Assembly: GCA_026168455.1 (NCBI GenBank)
Contig: CM047426.1
Span: 29,881,058-29,945,057 of the forward strand
Direction: 5' to 3'
DNA length: 64,000 bases
Source of the DNA: Theocolax elegans
Taxonomy: Eukaryota > Arthropoda > Insecta > Hymenoptera > Cerocephalidae
The position numbers and the translations under genes were made by a program. The notes under the pieces were generated by a model that saw nothing but the letters and a program-made list of their open reading frames with translations, had not been told where the DNA came from and searched no databases. This document shows positions 12,573 to 25,027 of this stretch, piece by piece. The stretch's first letter is position 1; the number at the start of each line of letters is the position of its first letter.

Positions 12573-14200
12573 CTCTTTCGTTCCTCGAGGCCCGAAGCGT
12601 TTTCGTTCCTCCGGTTGCTGGACCAGTCGACCAGGACTGGTTATGTATATGAGTATAGTAACTTCGAATAGTCCCGGTCCGACAAAAGCCCGCGCGCGTT
12701 CATGTTTCCTTTTCTTCTTCGCTTTCTCGAATCTCTCGCAGAAGGAGAAAATGAAGGAGAGCCGAAAAAACAATACCGAGAACTATTTGAACGTCGTGGG
12801 GGATGAGGGTGTCGGGATTTAATATCTACGTGTTTATATCCTCATCATCGGTGAGAAGTTGGGCAGATCTAAGGTTCAAAAGAAAGTCAGAAATTTTGAA
12901 GTTTTTCGAATTTGAAGAGAAAAGTTGACTTTTGTAGGCGTGACTTATGCGGAATTTGTTTTCTTTTCTCGGTGAAAAACTTTTGAAGACCTTTTTTCCA
13001 CCTACGAAATATGAATTTGTTACAGTTAACATAACTGCAATTTATTACATTTTTTTCATTATTATATTTTAGAAAACTATTTCAGGAGATTTTGTAAGGA
13101 TTTTTGTAACGGTACATAACGTTTTTAAGAAATCACATTTTCACAGAATTTTCTAAAAAAATGCTTCTTTAAGAAAGACGCATATTTTTATAGCAGTGTT
13201 AAATAAATCTACGATAGTTTTTTTGCTTATTATGGCGAAATTTAAAAGAATTATTATAATTATACGATTTAAATATGTCAAAATTTATTTGAATCAATAA
13301 TCATCAACAAATACTATACGCTAATAACAATAATTACATTATGATTTGTAATTGTGTTAACAAAATTCTAAATATTTATATGCTGCGGCATGTAAATAAA
13401 AGAATGCGCCGTTTGAAAAATCTTTCACCACATAATAATGATTACATAACTTCAAAAAAAAGCAAACATTCCACCTTGCGCGTAGGAGAATGAAAGAAAA
13501 GAAAATAAAGAAAAAAAACGTGTGAAGTCACCGTGATTTTTTTAGAAGTAGAAAAGGGATGAGAGGCCACAAGCGGGAAGAAGAAAATCTCGTCCTATAC
13601 CTTTACTTCGGCCTTTTACATTCAACGCCCCCCTCTGATGTAAATAGACCCCCACCCATGAAGTTATATCAAAGATGCGCATCTCTTAAATTTCTCTTTC
13701 TCTTCACATATTCGTTTTGGTACCGATCCCACGTCTACTTTAACTTCGGTACGGTGATCTCCTAACTTCGGATTCTTAGAATCGTTTGCTTCTCGCATCG
13801 TAAAACTAAGTTCCAGGGGGTTTTCATCTTCGTGCAGGGTAAATTCCGCTTTTAATGCGGCCCCGCGCGAAGATAAAGAAAACTCGTTTCTCTACGGGGT
13901 CTCTCGAGTTTTCCCGTGGACTGAAGTTTTATTACCTTAGGTTTTTATTACATCCGCCGATGCCGCGACGATAATCCACTTCATCGTGCCAAGTGCATTT
14001 TTTTTGGTCCAGTGAAGTCAAAAACTCACTTGCTTCGGTTATTTTCTAACGTCTTTTATCGTTTTTGTCATGAATGGATTTCAGTGGATACTTATTGTCC
14101 CAAATGCGTGACAAAGACGAAACGGAAAAATTTATTGCGCATCGATTCGATTTGGCTTAACCACTGACCGAGTTTCTTTTCTTCATCGTTTATTACAGGT
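10011..14200. other. Non-coding: four GC-rich islands and microsatellites
   Basis: Islands lie at about 10020-10480, 11230-11930, 12290-13030 and 13440-14190. The spacers are A+T-rich and include a compound AT/GT microsatellite at about 10907-10938. The third island contains a CT microsatellite (12534-12565). No frame has recognisable protein content. Confidence 0.55.
12534..12565. repeat. (CT)n microsatellite
   Basis: About 15 uninterrupted CT units, followed by an imperfect CTAT/CT continuation. Confidence 0.95.
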
Positions 14201-15520
14201 TCACAAAGTAAACAATGGATGTTGAAATTTCTGGGAAGCTGAATTTTGAAGTTACAATTTTATTTTTTTATGTTAAACGTAGAATCTTATATTTTATTTT
14301 ATTTTAAAAACGCGTATAGTTTTTCAAACGTTTGTCTCGGTTTTCGCATAAATTTTACACACAATAAAATATTTTATTTGTAATATCAATTATTTTGAGG
14401 AATGTAAAATATTGCAAACATTTTAGATTTGTTTAACTTAATGGCTTTAATTTTAAGATATCCGATCTTTTTAGCAATAGCTATTTTGCGATATAATCTA
14501 TATGTATAGTTGCAATGTATTATACATGTAAAACAATAGACGGTTTGTTATCAGTTTGATATATTTTATTTAACTTTAAATATATTCCTTGATACTTAAT
14601 GCTAGTATACAGTAACCTTGTGCAAACATATACGTATATGAATCAGATATGCGAAACGATAGCTACGTCGCATAAACGAAAGAATTTGACACCCCGCAAC
14701 ACTTAAGCCAATAAAATGCCAACCGAAGCAATATACTTTGCGTAAAAAATAAACGAGTATGGAGTCTTAAAACTGCTGAGAAATAAACTGTGAAACGTCG
14801 TCAGTTAATGATTGGTAAAATAAAATTGCTGTATCACGTGTGCAATTAAGCTCGACAAAGGTTTAAGTGTCTGCGGTCTCGTGTATGTACAATGAAACCG
14901 ATTAGAGCAACATGCAGATAAAAGTGCGCGCATCATTCGCAAGTCTAGCTTCGTCGCCTTTGTAACATCTTGTAGGCATTCGTAGCATATGGTAGCCTTA
15001 AAGAGTGCATTCATATTCGACATTAACGTGACGTCGCGTCGCCGCCTTGTCAGTGACTCTTACGCCAAGTCACATCTTCGAAAGCACCAGAAGATATGTG
15101 TCCATCATGATTTCGTCCATAGTCGGTATGCGTCCGTTCCTACGCACCGTGCGATCCGTTTACGGAATCTTAACAAGATTCCGACAGCTTTGTCTCTTGA
15201 TACTTCACTTTGTACATTTTTTTATAAACCTTTGGTTTGTCGGGTTTTTTTAGTTTTCCGGTGACATGATTTATGTTTTGGTGAGTTTATCTTGCAGATA
15301 TGATTTTTACGGTATTTTTTGAAGGTGTATAAAAAACTTGGAAAAATGGATGCAATTAAAAAATGTTTAAAATAAACGTTACGAACTTATACAATGCAGT
15401 TATATATAATTTTCTGTACACGATCAAACGAGTTGATTTGAATTTAACTGTAATAAATTTATAATGCACTCTAAGCATGAATCAAATGTAAAAAACTCTA
15501 ATAGCTGGTGTTTACTATAG

Positions 15521-15536
15521 TAGAGGTATACCTCTA
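15521..15536. repeat. Perfect 16 bp palindrome
   Basis: TAGAGGTATACCTCTA reads the same on both strands. A second inverted repeat built from a similar core (TGATAGAGTT / AACTCTATCA, 15732-15741 and 15751-15760, 9-base loop) lies about 200 bp downstream. Confidence 0.85.
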
Positions 15537-15731
15537 TATTATAATATTATAAAATACAAATTATTACAAAAGTTATAAATTAAAGACTCCGTAAGTAATT
15601 TTGTATTTTTTTTAATTAATTTCAATGTAGCTTATAGTGCAACGCAATTATTATTTGGTGTCTGTAATTTGAATTTACATTTGATAATAAAATTATTCTA
15701 ATTTTGAAGGAGTATTAAAATATCACCTCTA

Positions 15732-15760
15732 TGATAGAGTTGAAAGAACGAACTCTATCA
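15732..15760. repeat. 10 bp perfect stem with 9-base loop
   Basis: TGATAGAGTT at 15732-15741 pairs exactly with AACTCTATCA at 15751-15760. A run of T does not follow and no gene precedes it, so it is not a terminator. Confidence 0.8.
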
Positions 15761-16529
15761 GAGTTAAATTAAACTGCATGAAATATTAACTTGGTCCTTA
15801 TATTTGAATTTAACTCCATCTGTTTTAATGTGTAATAAGTATATTTTCATGCTCTTCCTACTTATGATGTAAGTAGATGTGCAACATAGACTGAATATCA
15901 TATTATAACTTTATTAACATCATATTTTACAACTGTATGTCACTAGAATGAAATTACAATTATGATATCGTTAAACAATAGATTAGAAGAATTTTCAAAG
16001 TAGTATAAATAAATATATTTATACATTAAAAATAATCGAAATACAATCAATTTGAAAATTATAAACTGCGCAAAAGAAAAAGTTTCGTATTTGACTAAAG
16101 TTAACAGTCTCTCCGATAGAAGCATCAAAACAGATTGATGAATATATTCACAACATCCTTATAAAAAACAACAACAGCAGTTATGCACCCCACTAGATTC
16201 AATGAATTGGCATCACGGTCTCAGGAAATATTGGTTAAAGCAAACGACCTAATGCAGATTAATGTTAAATGCAAGTTAGTTGACTCGAGTGCTCATTATC
16301 GTTGGGGTCCCTGAGTTCCCGCGTTAATTCGGTCTTCTCGATGCTAATCGCGCGTTTTTAGTCTCCTACTACCAATACGTGTTTATCTATATATGTTCTA
16401 CCAATGTTGAAAGCAAGGAGAGGAAAGAAGCTTCTCGCATAGCAACTCGAGGACTCCACACGCGCCGAGGAAAAGTGTTTGCCGAGCGACCGTTTGCCGC
16501 GCGTTTGCGAATAGGAGGAGAGGAACAGC

Positions 16530-16551
16530 GAGAGAGAGAGAGAGAGAGAGA
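16530..16551. repeat. (AG)n microsatellite
   Basis: About 11 AG units inside a GC-rich island. Confidence 0.95.
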
Positions 16552-18339
16552 AAGAGCGGCGCGAGGGGCGAGGCAGAGATCACGTCCCTTTGCTCTCCCG
16601 CACCCAAGAATCTCGCGCCACGAGTCTCAACGGTTTCTACGCGCTTCAGACTCTTGTATCGCTTACTGCGAATTTATAAACGAAAGATATAGGTCACCAG
16701 CGGTGGCTGCATTTGATTTTTATATATAAATGTAACGGATACATGGTTAGATTCATTATTGATTTGATCCGGGTTGACATTTTATTAAATACAATATATT
16801 TAGAATAAAGAATTCTAAGTAAAGAATGCATATTATACTGTTAACATTATTAGTTGCAATTGCAATATTTAATAAATAATACAAATATATGTTAAATAAG
16901 ATAAGTAATAAATACTTAATAATTAATACATTATTAACAACATTATTACAAATAAAATAGTGTGTGAGAAAAATAAATCACTATTTCCAGTAACGCGATT
17001 TGATAAACCACTATCACTGTTGAAGTTAAAAAAAAATAGATAAATTTGTATGCGGGTTAACGTTCGAATTTCTTATCTAAATTGACGATGAACCTTAACA
17101 CTTTTTTAATTGATTAATATGGGTACAATACAATTTTGAACTCTAAAGGTTTTTTTAGTTTTGAGAACCTTTATATTTTTTAATAAGATTTTTCAGATTA
17201 TCGTTATAATATTTAAAAATTACATAGTTTTTAACTTTTAGTTGGGTTCTTTCGTTACGTCCTGTAAATCGAGGTTTTTTTTCATATACCTTTCTTTTCG
17301 TATTTCAAATTGCAGCACGCACGTGTACGACCGACAGAAATATCCATCCTCCAAAAGTTCTCATCGGTACAAAATGAGTACCGGATGGAAGTCCATTACT
17401 TTTATTCTCGTTTTATTTTCTCTGAAACTGGCTACCTAATTTTTCTGCACATCGTACTTGCGGTGAATTTTCGATGCGTTCTCGAAATTTAATCTTTGTA
17501 AGAACACGCAAAAAGTCGTTGATATAAAACAATTTAAAAATATCATTATTCACACGCTGTTGATTTACAATTTTATTATGAATTTTTACATTTTAATTGT
17601 TATTAAGAATCGTATATACGTTTTCTCTATCACGTATAATGAATAGACACGATGTAAAATTTAGTTATATTTTAACTTTATTTCAATCCATCCGTTCAAT
17701 TTATACTTATCAAACATTTTGTATTAATATTTGCATCCTAAATGAAATACTGATTACGTATTTCAAGTAAGTACAAACAAAAAAGTTTATGATAAATTTA
17801 AGAAATAAATATTATGTACTATTGTATCAACGACTTTGTTCTAAAAATTGAACAATTGCTACCAGCGTTGGTAAAATTAGACGTTTCACTTCGGTATAGT
17901 CACTCTTAATATAAAATGACGCAACTTACAAGGAAAGTCAAAGTTCCCTTTAAAGCACCACTGTTTAATACGATGTATAAACAAGCGAAAGTTGGTTTTG
18001 TCGATTCAAGTTCGTCTTGAAGAAAGTCATGATTACGCATACTTTCGCAATAAATTAGTGGTAGTTGGCGTAATCTTCACGGCCATTGACAAAATCGTTA
18101 TAGCATCTCTGTTTACAAACAAACGCATGCCACATAGGCAGCTCGGGCAGAGTCGTGCTTCGCGTGCTTCGTTTCGTCGTATCGAGCCTCCCCCGCAAGA
18201 GTCCCCCACTCGCGGGTTACATTCTCCGCGAGTCGGTTGCTCGGCCCCCACTGCCATCGACGCCGTCGACGACGGTTGAGATTTAAATTCCACTTGGTGT
18301 GCCGAGCTGCGAGAGCTTGAGGCCTGGGAAACGACCGCG

Positions 18340-18544
18340 ACGCCGACTCTTTCTTTATTCTTTCTCTCGCTCCCTCTCTACTTCCTCCGTTTTCACCAGC
18401 GCCGCGCCTCAATTTATCAGCACAGACCGCTTCTCTCTTTCTCTTTCTCTCTCTTCTCTTTTTACTCACTTGCTCCTCGTGCCTCTCGACTGGATCTCCC
18501 TCATCTTCTTACTTTCTTTCTCTTGTTCTCTCTTTCTTTCCCTC

Positions 18545-18575
<31 letters not shown>

Positions 18576-18595
18576 CACTCGCTCCTTCGGCCTTT
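18340..18595. repeat. CT-rich low-complexity tract
   Basis: A pyrimidine-rich strand with many CTCT and TTTCTCT runs, ending in a nearly pure CT run at about 18540-18577. It makes long open frames rich in Ser and Leu (plus strand) or Arg, Glu and Lys (minus strand), which should not be read as genes. Confidence 0.85.
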
Positions 18596-19650
18596 TTCGC
18601 TGATTATGTATCCACGCATGACCGTTTGCGAGATTTCTGCGCTAGCTAACACTTTTAAACGCTCAGTTTCAGCGACTTCCACGTAACACAGTTTAAAGAC
18701 CTTCATAATTTGAAACTTTAGACCACGAGTTTAGTATACGCTCAAAGTTGTATTATTTTTTATTGTAATATAAAAATTGTAAATGATAAATTACGCTTTT
18801 GTCTTATATTAATTTAAACGAATGACAATTAAATCATAATGAGCTGAGTGTATACATACTTAAACATATTTCCAAATAAACAAACATTAATAATACACAC
18901 ATTTTTAATGTATTTTATTGCATGCCAGTCCATTTTCGTTATATATTTCCAATCAATTCTAATCAACACATTGTAATTTTAATGTTACAAACAATGTGTC
19001 AAAAATATTTTAAGGCACACAATGTATTTTTTGCGATTCTCAACTTTAAATTCCAGTCCGTTTATGCATACAAAGTTACTATTTTTTTTAAATTACTCAA
19101 ATCAGGTATTATAGGTATTTTAAAAAACAAAAGAAAACCAATAAAAAACGTTCTACACTAATTTTCTGGTAAATCTTGGATATTCCACCTGTAATTTATA
19201 AATCTTAATTGCCTGATTTTTTTATGTACAATCCGGTACCGGTAACCTACCGCAGTTATACTGCCAATGCATTTCAGTATAGAAGTACGAAAGATTGTGA
19301 GAAACTTTGAGACCAAAAGCGAACCGCAAAACCGTTTGTACGTGATCAACTAATGGAATTCTGAAAGCGGCATCTTTCGTAAACGTATATAACCGTAAGA
19401 TTACACGCGCCCTTGTCATCTAAGAGAATACATACTTGCGAAACTTTCTTACCCGGTCACGAATTTTTAGTCTTTATTTTTTGCAGAAAATCATGCTAGA
19501 GTAGGGTGTCCGTTTTTTATGTATTTCGTGGTACTGACTAGAATAGTGTCACACCTTAGAAACACGGATTATACCGTAACTTTGAGATATATTCTTTTGT
19601 AGGTAAAGGAAGTCGTGTAACTTATCCGTATAGGTCCTTCCTCAAATGTT

Positions 19651-22600
19651 ATAAGTTATTAACGCACATTTTGAAAATAAAATCAGCACCAGATTAATCA
19701 CTTAAAATTAAATGGCAATCAGAGATAGTTATTCAAATTTAGTTTAAAAGAAAAATTAAATATAGACCTATATAAAAAATTTCTAATATTTAAGATAAGC
19801 TGCATGTTGAATTCCAAATGTAATGTAAATAAATAAAAATTTCATTAATTTTATTAACTAAAAATCTATCATACTACTGTTGCTATAAATTTAGAATAAA
19901 AATTGTATTTTATAATATGAGTTTTCCTTTCAAACAGAATTTGAATGTCTTTTTTTAATTGTTAATTAGCTGTAATATTACTTTAATAAAACCCATAACT
20001 TCTGATAGAGTGTCCAAAAATATAACACACTTTTATACTAATAACAAGATTCAACAATACAGACAACAATGAATATATTTTAATAACTCAATAAATACTT
20101 TGTATCTTTAATAATTTTAGTTTTTATATTCCGCATAAGATAGGTTAGATCTATGCAATTACTTATACCTAATAACAAGTCATTTCTTTGGTACTGTTTT
20201 TATATTATTATTATTTATACTTATTTTTAATGGATGAAAAATAATAAGTTTTTATATTTTGTAATGATAATAAATTATAGGATAATAGGAATTGTCATTA
20301 CTTAACAAATTTCCTTTGTCCAAATTATTTGAATTTGCTTCCATTTGGTAATTATGAATGCAGAATCTAAACCAGTCTGAAATATCGTGCATTGTAATAA
20401 AATAATAATAATTGTATGATATATATATATATATATAATTATTTCTTACCAATGCATCTCTTGATGAATCGTTAAAATTCAAATTTTTATCAAAAATTTC
20501 AAAAACTTCAACACGTTAAAGGGACATATTGTAATTAAATGCTGTACACAGTAGGTGTATTGTACCAAAATAGATTTTTACATTTTCATTCAAAGGTTTC
20601 ACCCTTCATCTCTTGTAATTCATTAATTACTTTCATTCAGCAATCTGTAATAATAATAATAATAATAATACATTAATTATAATTATACAATAATATTAAG
20701 ATAAATAGAATTTATGAAAGAGATATAAATGTAAACTTGCCAAACATAAATATTTTAACACTATCTTGTCTTGTCTTTATATAAGTATTTACATTTGAAG
20801 AGGACTCTAACTGATAGATTATATATATTCATATAGATTGTACATGCACTCCTGTTTAGGATTTATATGTAATAGTACCTTAGTTTTCAGAAATGTTAGT
20901 GTTTTTACATAAATAATTAATTTTATAAACAATTTTGATACTTAATTTAAGGAGAATATATAATTCAAATTGAAATTATATTAATATATATATTATATAT
21001 TAATAATTATAATATATATTCTTATTGATTAAATTTATTTGAATGTAAGCATTTCTAAAACAATATGTGTATACATTTTAGCCAATTTATTATTCCTCGT
21101 TTCAGCTTTCAAAACATTTTTAATTTCCTTATAGCTTCATACTTTGTATTATAAATAAAGCATTATACATAAATTGTAACTTAGAAGTGTGAAGTGGTCT
21201 ACTTTCTCACACTGTGTGAAACCTTCCCCGAGTGTTGGTTCATTAAGAATTTTCTAGAGGCGCGGCTAGTAAATAATAAGAGGTTGCACCAGGACTGAGA
21301 AATTATGATAAATCATCATCTCATTGACTGGAACTAGATCTTTTCACAACGTAATTTGGTTGTTCTTTTAGGGGTTGCAACGAGTTCCTTTTTCACAGGA
21401 ATTAATTAATAGCAGCAGCAACTTGATTTTCGCAATATATAATTATACTTCAAACTTTTTAAAAAGTCATTATTATTCTCTATCACGTAAATTTTGTTGA
21501 ATTATGTTTTTTGAAATAAAATTTAATATTTTATGCAAATTTGATGCGCTTAAGAACGTATATTTGTATTTTAAATTATTTCATCTATATATATATACCT
21601 ATAGGTAAAGATTTAAAATCAATTATATATACGAACCAATAAACCATGTGAAAGATTTATAATCTTCATTTTTTCGAAGGCACCTATGATTTCTTTTATT
21701 CGGGCACACTAACACACGAAGGGTATAAAAAAAGGTTTGGAAGCAATCAGTGAAGTAATCTTCTTAGCCCCCGAAGTTTACAAGATTTTGAGGAAAACCA
21801 GTTTATCCCGGCATACTTAATATATCAGGCACATTTTCATGTGGTCGCGCCGGGAAAGCATAATAGGCCTTTTGTAGAGGAACTCAAATCTTTCTGGGTC
21901 TCGCGGCTCCCCGAGAGAAATGATTACCGTACAAATTCTTCACTTCTCCCTAACTTCAACTTCCCAGGTTATTAATAGGTCACGATAAAACCTTAAAAAC
22001 GCGCCTTAAAAAACAAATTATATATGTGTTATAGGTATACCAGTGGAAAATCATATGAGAAGGAATGATTAATGCATTTTAGGTGGTTATATAAACTCGA
22101 AGTCATCTTTAACTTCAACGTTGTCCGGTTTCGGCTCTCCCGTGGGAGATAAAATCAAAAGATTTTTGAAACCACCCCGATTTACCTTTCATCCGTTGGA
22201 CTTGTCCTTTGCTTGTGTCTACTTCGTTTTCGAAGCCTTCTCACTCGGCATCCGCTGAGATGCGTGCAAAGACAATCGAGATAGCTTTACAGAAAGTGTG
22301 AGATGCCAAAGAAAATTTATATTGTTAGGAGATGAATGAAAACGTCCTAGGGTCTTTTGGACGTTATTTATATTATTTAAATATATAAAAACTTCTTTTA
22401 AGATATTTCAAGAAAACTTTTTTTTTAAATATTTAAATTTTGTATTTAGCAATATACATTTACATTTTACACAAAATATATACATTTTACATATTATTTT
22501 ATTTATTGCGAGAATTTGAAAAATTATATCTTTACATTGTTATATGTGTTCAAAATTAAAATAACCCTGCTAAGAATCGAATTCAATTCATGATTTCTAT

Positions 22601-24460
22601 TTTGAAAAAAACCACTTATGCACATTCAATTATTTATTAGCCGTAACAATCCTACTTTTGAGGCTGAAAATATGCTGTTAATAATTTTTACTGATATAAG
22701 TTGCTTGACAAATTTTTGGTCCATGAAGAAGATGTCAAAATTAATTCTACTAAATGTAGTAATAAATATATAATAAAAAATATCTTAACAACAATAACGT
22801 GGGGTTCACAATAAGTGTAAAAAACGTTTCATTATACGAGCCGGTAACTAGTTGGTTTGGCTATTTATGATTTGCAGAGTACTTCTTGCTTAAATTTATT
22901 ATAGGGAATTTTTTTAATTATACATTTATTAATTTTATAATTAATATAACATCGGTAATTAAATAATTTTCTATGTCAATTTTTGTAATATTTGTTTATA
23001 AATACATGACTATTATAAATAATGCTATTGTTACTTTTATTTTCAGTTAAAAAAATAGAAAAGAGTAATACCAAATGGGTTGCACTTCTGTATATTGTAA
23101 CGGTTAAGAAAAGATGCTGGATGGATAGTATTCCTTCCGAAATTCCTCACATTCAACCCTCTCAGTGTGTAGGCGACAAAGGTCGGAAACTTGAAAACGA
23201 CCCGTCTTCATCCTTTTTCTTCGACCGCGTTGCTTAATTCCGTTTCTCTACTTCGCGCTTTTTCTACATTTTACTTTCCTTCTCTTAGGTTTCAGATACT
23301 TCTTTTCTTCATTTTCATCTTCCATCTCACGTACCCTCCACTTGTACTCTTTTTCCTACCGTCATAAGTATATTGACCGAAGCTCAGGCTTAGAATGGGT
23401 TGACCATGTTTATTTTTTCCGTAATACTGAAATAACATATAGCGGAAACGTTAAATCTTTACAAAAATAATAATATTTTTGCTATGTTCAATATAATTTT
23501 ATAGAATCTGTTTCGTATAAATGTAGGTTTCACTAACATTATATGTCAACATCATGTAAGAATAACATCTATTTAAAATTATTATTGTTAGCCATTAATG
23601 AACAAATTTATTTGTAATTTTGATTTTTTATTTAGGTGTGAAACAACCTTTATTTAAAGATAACAAATTCCTATAAAGAAGGTTATCGTACGTGGAAATC
23701 TAAATACAGATTTATATTTGATCACCATGTACGGATAATAAATGCTAATGAAGTTTAATAATTAGCAGAATTTATAATTGTGTAGACAACTAATTTTATG
23801 ATTTGCAAGTGTACTACATGAATTAACGATTTATTTATAATCAATTTAGTAATTGAGTAAATTAATAATATATAATAATACTTATACAATATATAATTTA
23901 CCTAGCTTAATCTATAATGATAAATTGCAAGCAAAGGAGGGTAATGAACTTGGAACTCGTGAGAAGTACAACGCTTTGCTTAACCATCAAATTCCTTTAT
24001 ATTCGTTAGACTTGTGGCTCAATGTCATATTCAATTTCGCTAGATGAACAAAAAATTATAAGTTGCTAGGTGTATCTTGTAATCATTGTTGACAACTGCT
24101 ATTCGTTACCGTTTGTCACAATTCAAACCTTTGTTCTCACTAAATTCTTTGGAGTGAAACAAAGTGAAAAGTCACTCGAACGGACTAAAAAAACTGAGTT
24201 AAACTTAACAAGGAGTGATTTTCTTCTTTCTTCCAAGGAATTTAGATAGTTATATTTATTTGTAAAGATTTTGAACCGATTTACATACTTTATACTCTCT
24301 CCATATTTAAAATTCTATACTTTATTACTAAACAGTTAATAATTTATTTAATATTTCCAAATAATATATGGATTTTCTGCTGAATATAAGTACTACTTTA
24401 TAAGGATGTACAAATGTTTTTGCACCGTAAATTATTGATTATTATTATCATGAATGATTT
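19651..24460. other. Non-coding: mostly A+T-rich, three small islands
   Basis: 19650-21180 is the longest continuous A+T-rich stretch so far and holds a TAA microsatellite (20648-20670). GC-richer islands lie at about 21180-21400, 21650-22330 and 23060-23400. Nothing coding is recognised. Confidence 0.55.
20648..20670. repeat. (TAA)n microsatellite
   Basis: Seven to eight TAA units in A+T-rich DNA. Confidence 0.9.
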
Positions 24461-25011
24461 CTAAACAATAAAATAACGCAACTTCATTTGACACGAAATC
24501 GCGGTACACTTAGGCGTCAGAACTTTATTTTCGGATCTGGTTGGTGGTGATCACTGAGCTGCAGGGGTTTCAACGAAACAAGAAACATCTTGCCCTCGAT
24601 GTACAGAAGTTGTATCTATACCCAGCCAGATATAACGCGCATTTCCTCCCCCGTTCATTCCTAAAATAAAAAGAGAATAAAAACACGCGCCTCGTTTACG
24701 TAAAGGAGCTCGCGCATATAGTAAGTAGTTTCATATGTTGAGCCATGAAACACCCAAAAGTCATATGTCCATGTAATACATACTAGAGTATGCATATATG
24801 TACATACGTGCATTGGACATATAACGTCCGCATCCCTCGCAAACCTCGTCTACGGGAACGTTAGGGCACTCACCTAAGTATACCGACGACTGGCCGGGAT
24901 CATTGTTTACGGTATGTACGTCGTATGCATGTACGAGTACACACATACGGGCCATGACGACTTTGCAGCTGTCGGGCGGGAACGAGCGAATGCAACGCGA
25001 CCCCTAGAATA

Positions 25012-25027
25012 AATCGATTAATCGATT
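25012..25027. promoter_or_regulatory. Palindromic double ATCGAT site
   Basis: AATCGATTAATCGATT is a perfect 16 bp palindrome made of two ATCGAT cores joined by TA. ATCGAT cores are bound by several insect factors (Cut/Onecut-type homeodomains, BEAF/DREF-type boundary factors), so a binding site is plausible. Function is inferred only. Confidence 0.4.

Larger units (their letters stand above)
14201..19650. other. Non-coding: islands, palindromes and a pyrimidine-rich tract
   Basis: Islands lie at about 14640-15280, 16170-16730 (with an AG microsatellite at 16530-16551), 17240-17500, 17850-18680 and 19150-19650. The 17850-18680 island is strongly CpG-rich at about 18120-18340 and turns into a CT-rich low-complexity tract at about 18340-18595. 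The A+T-rich spacer 15480-15780 carries a perfect palindrome at 15521-15536 and a 10 bp stem at 15732-15760. Open frames here reflect the low-complexity composition. Confidence 0.55.

Noticed and set aside
18299..18649. Ser/Leu-rich open frame
   Set aside because: It is the translation of a CT-rich low-complexity tract.
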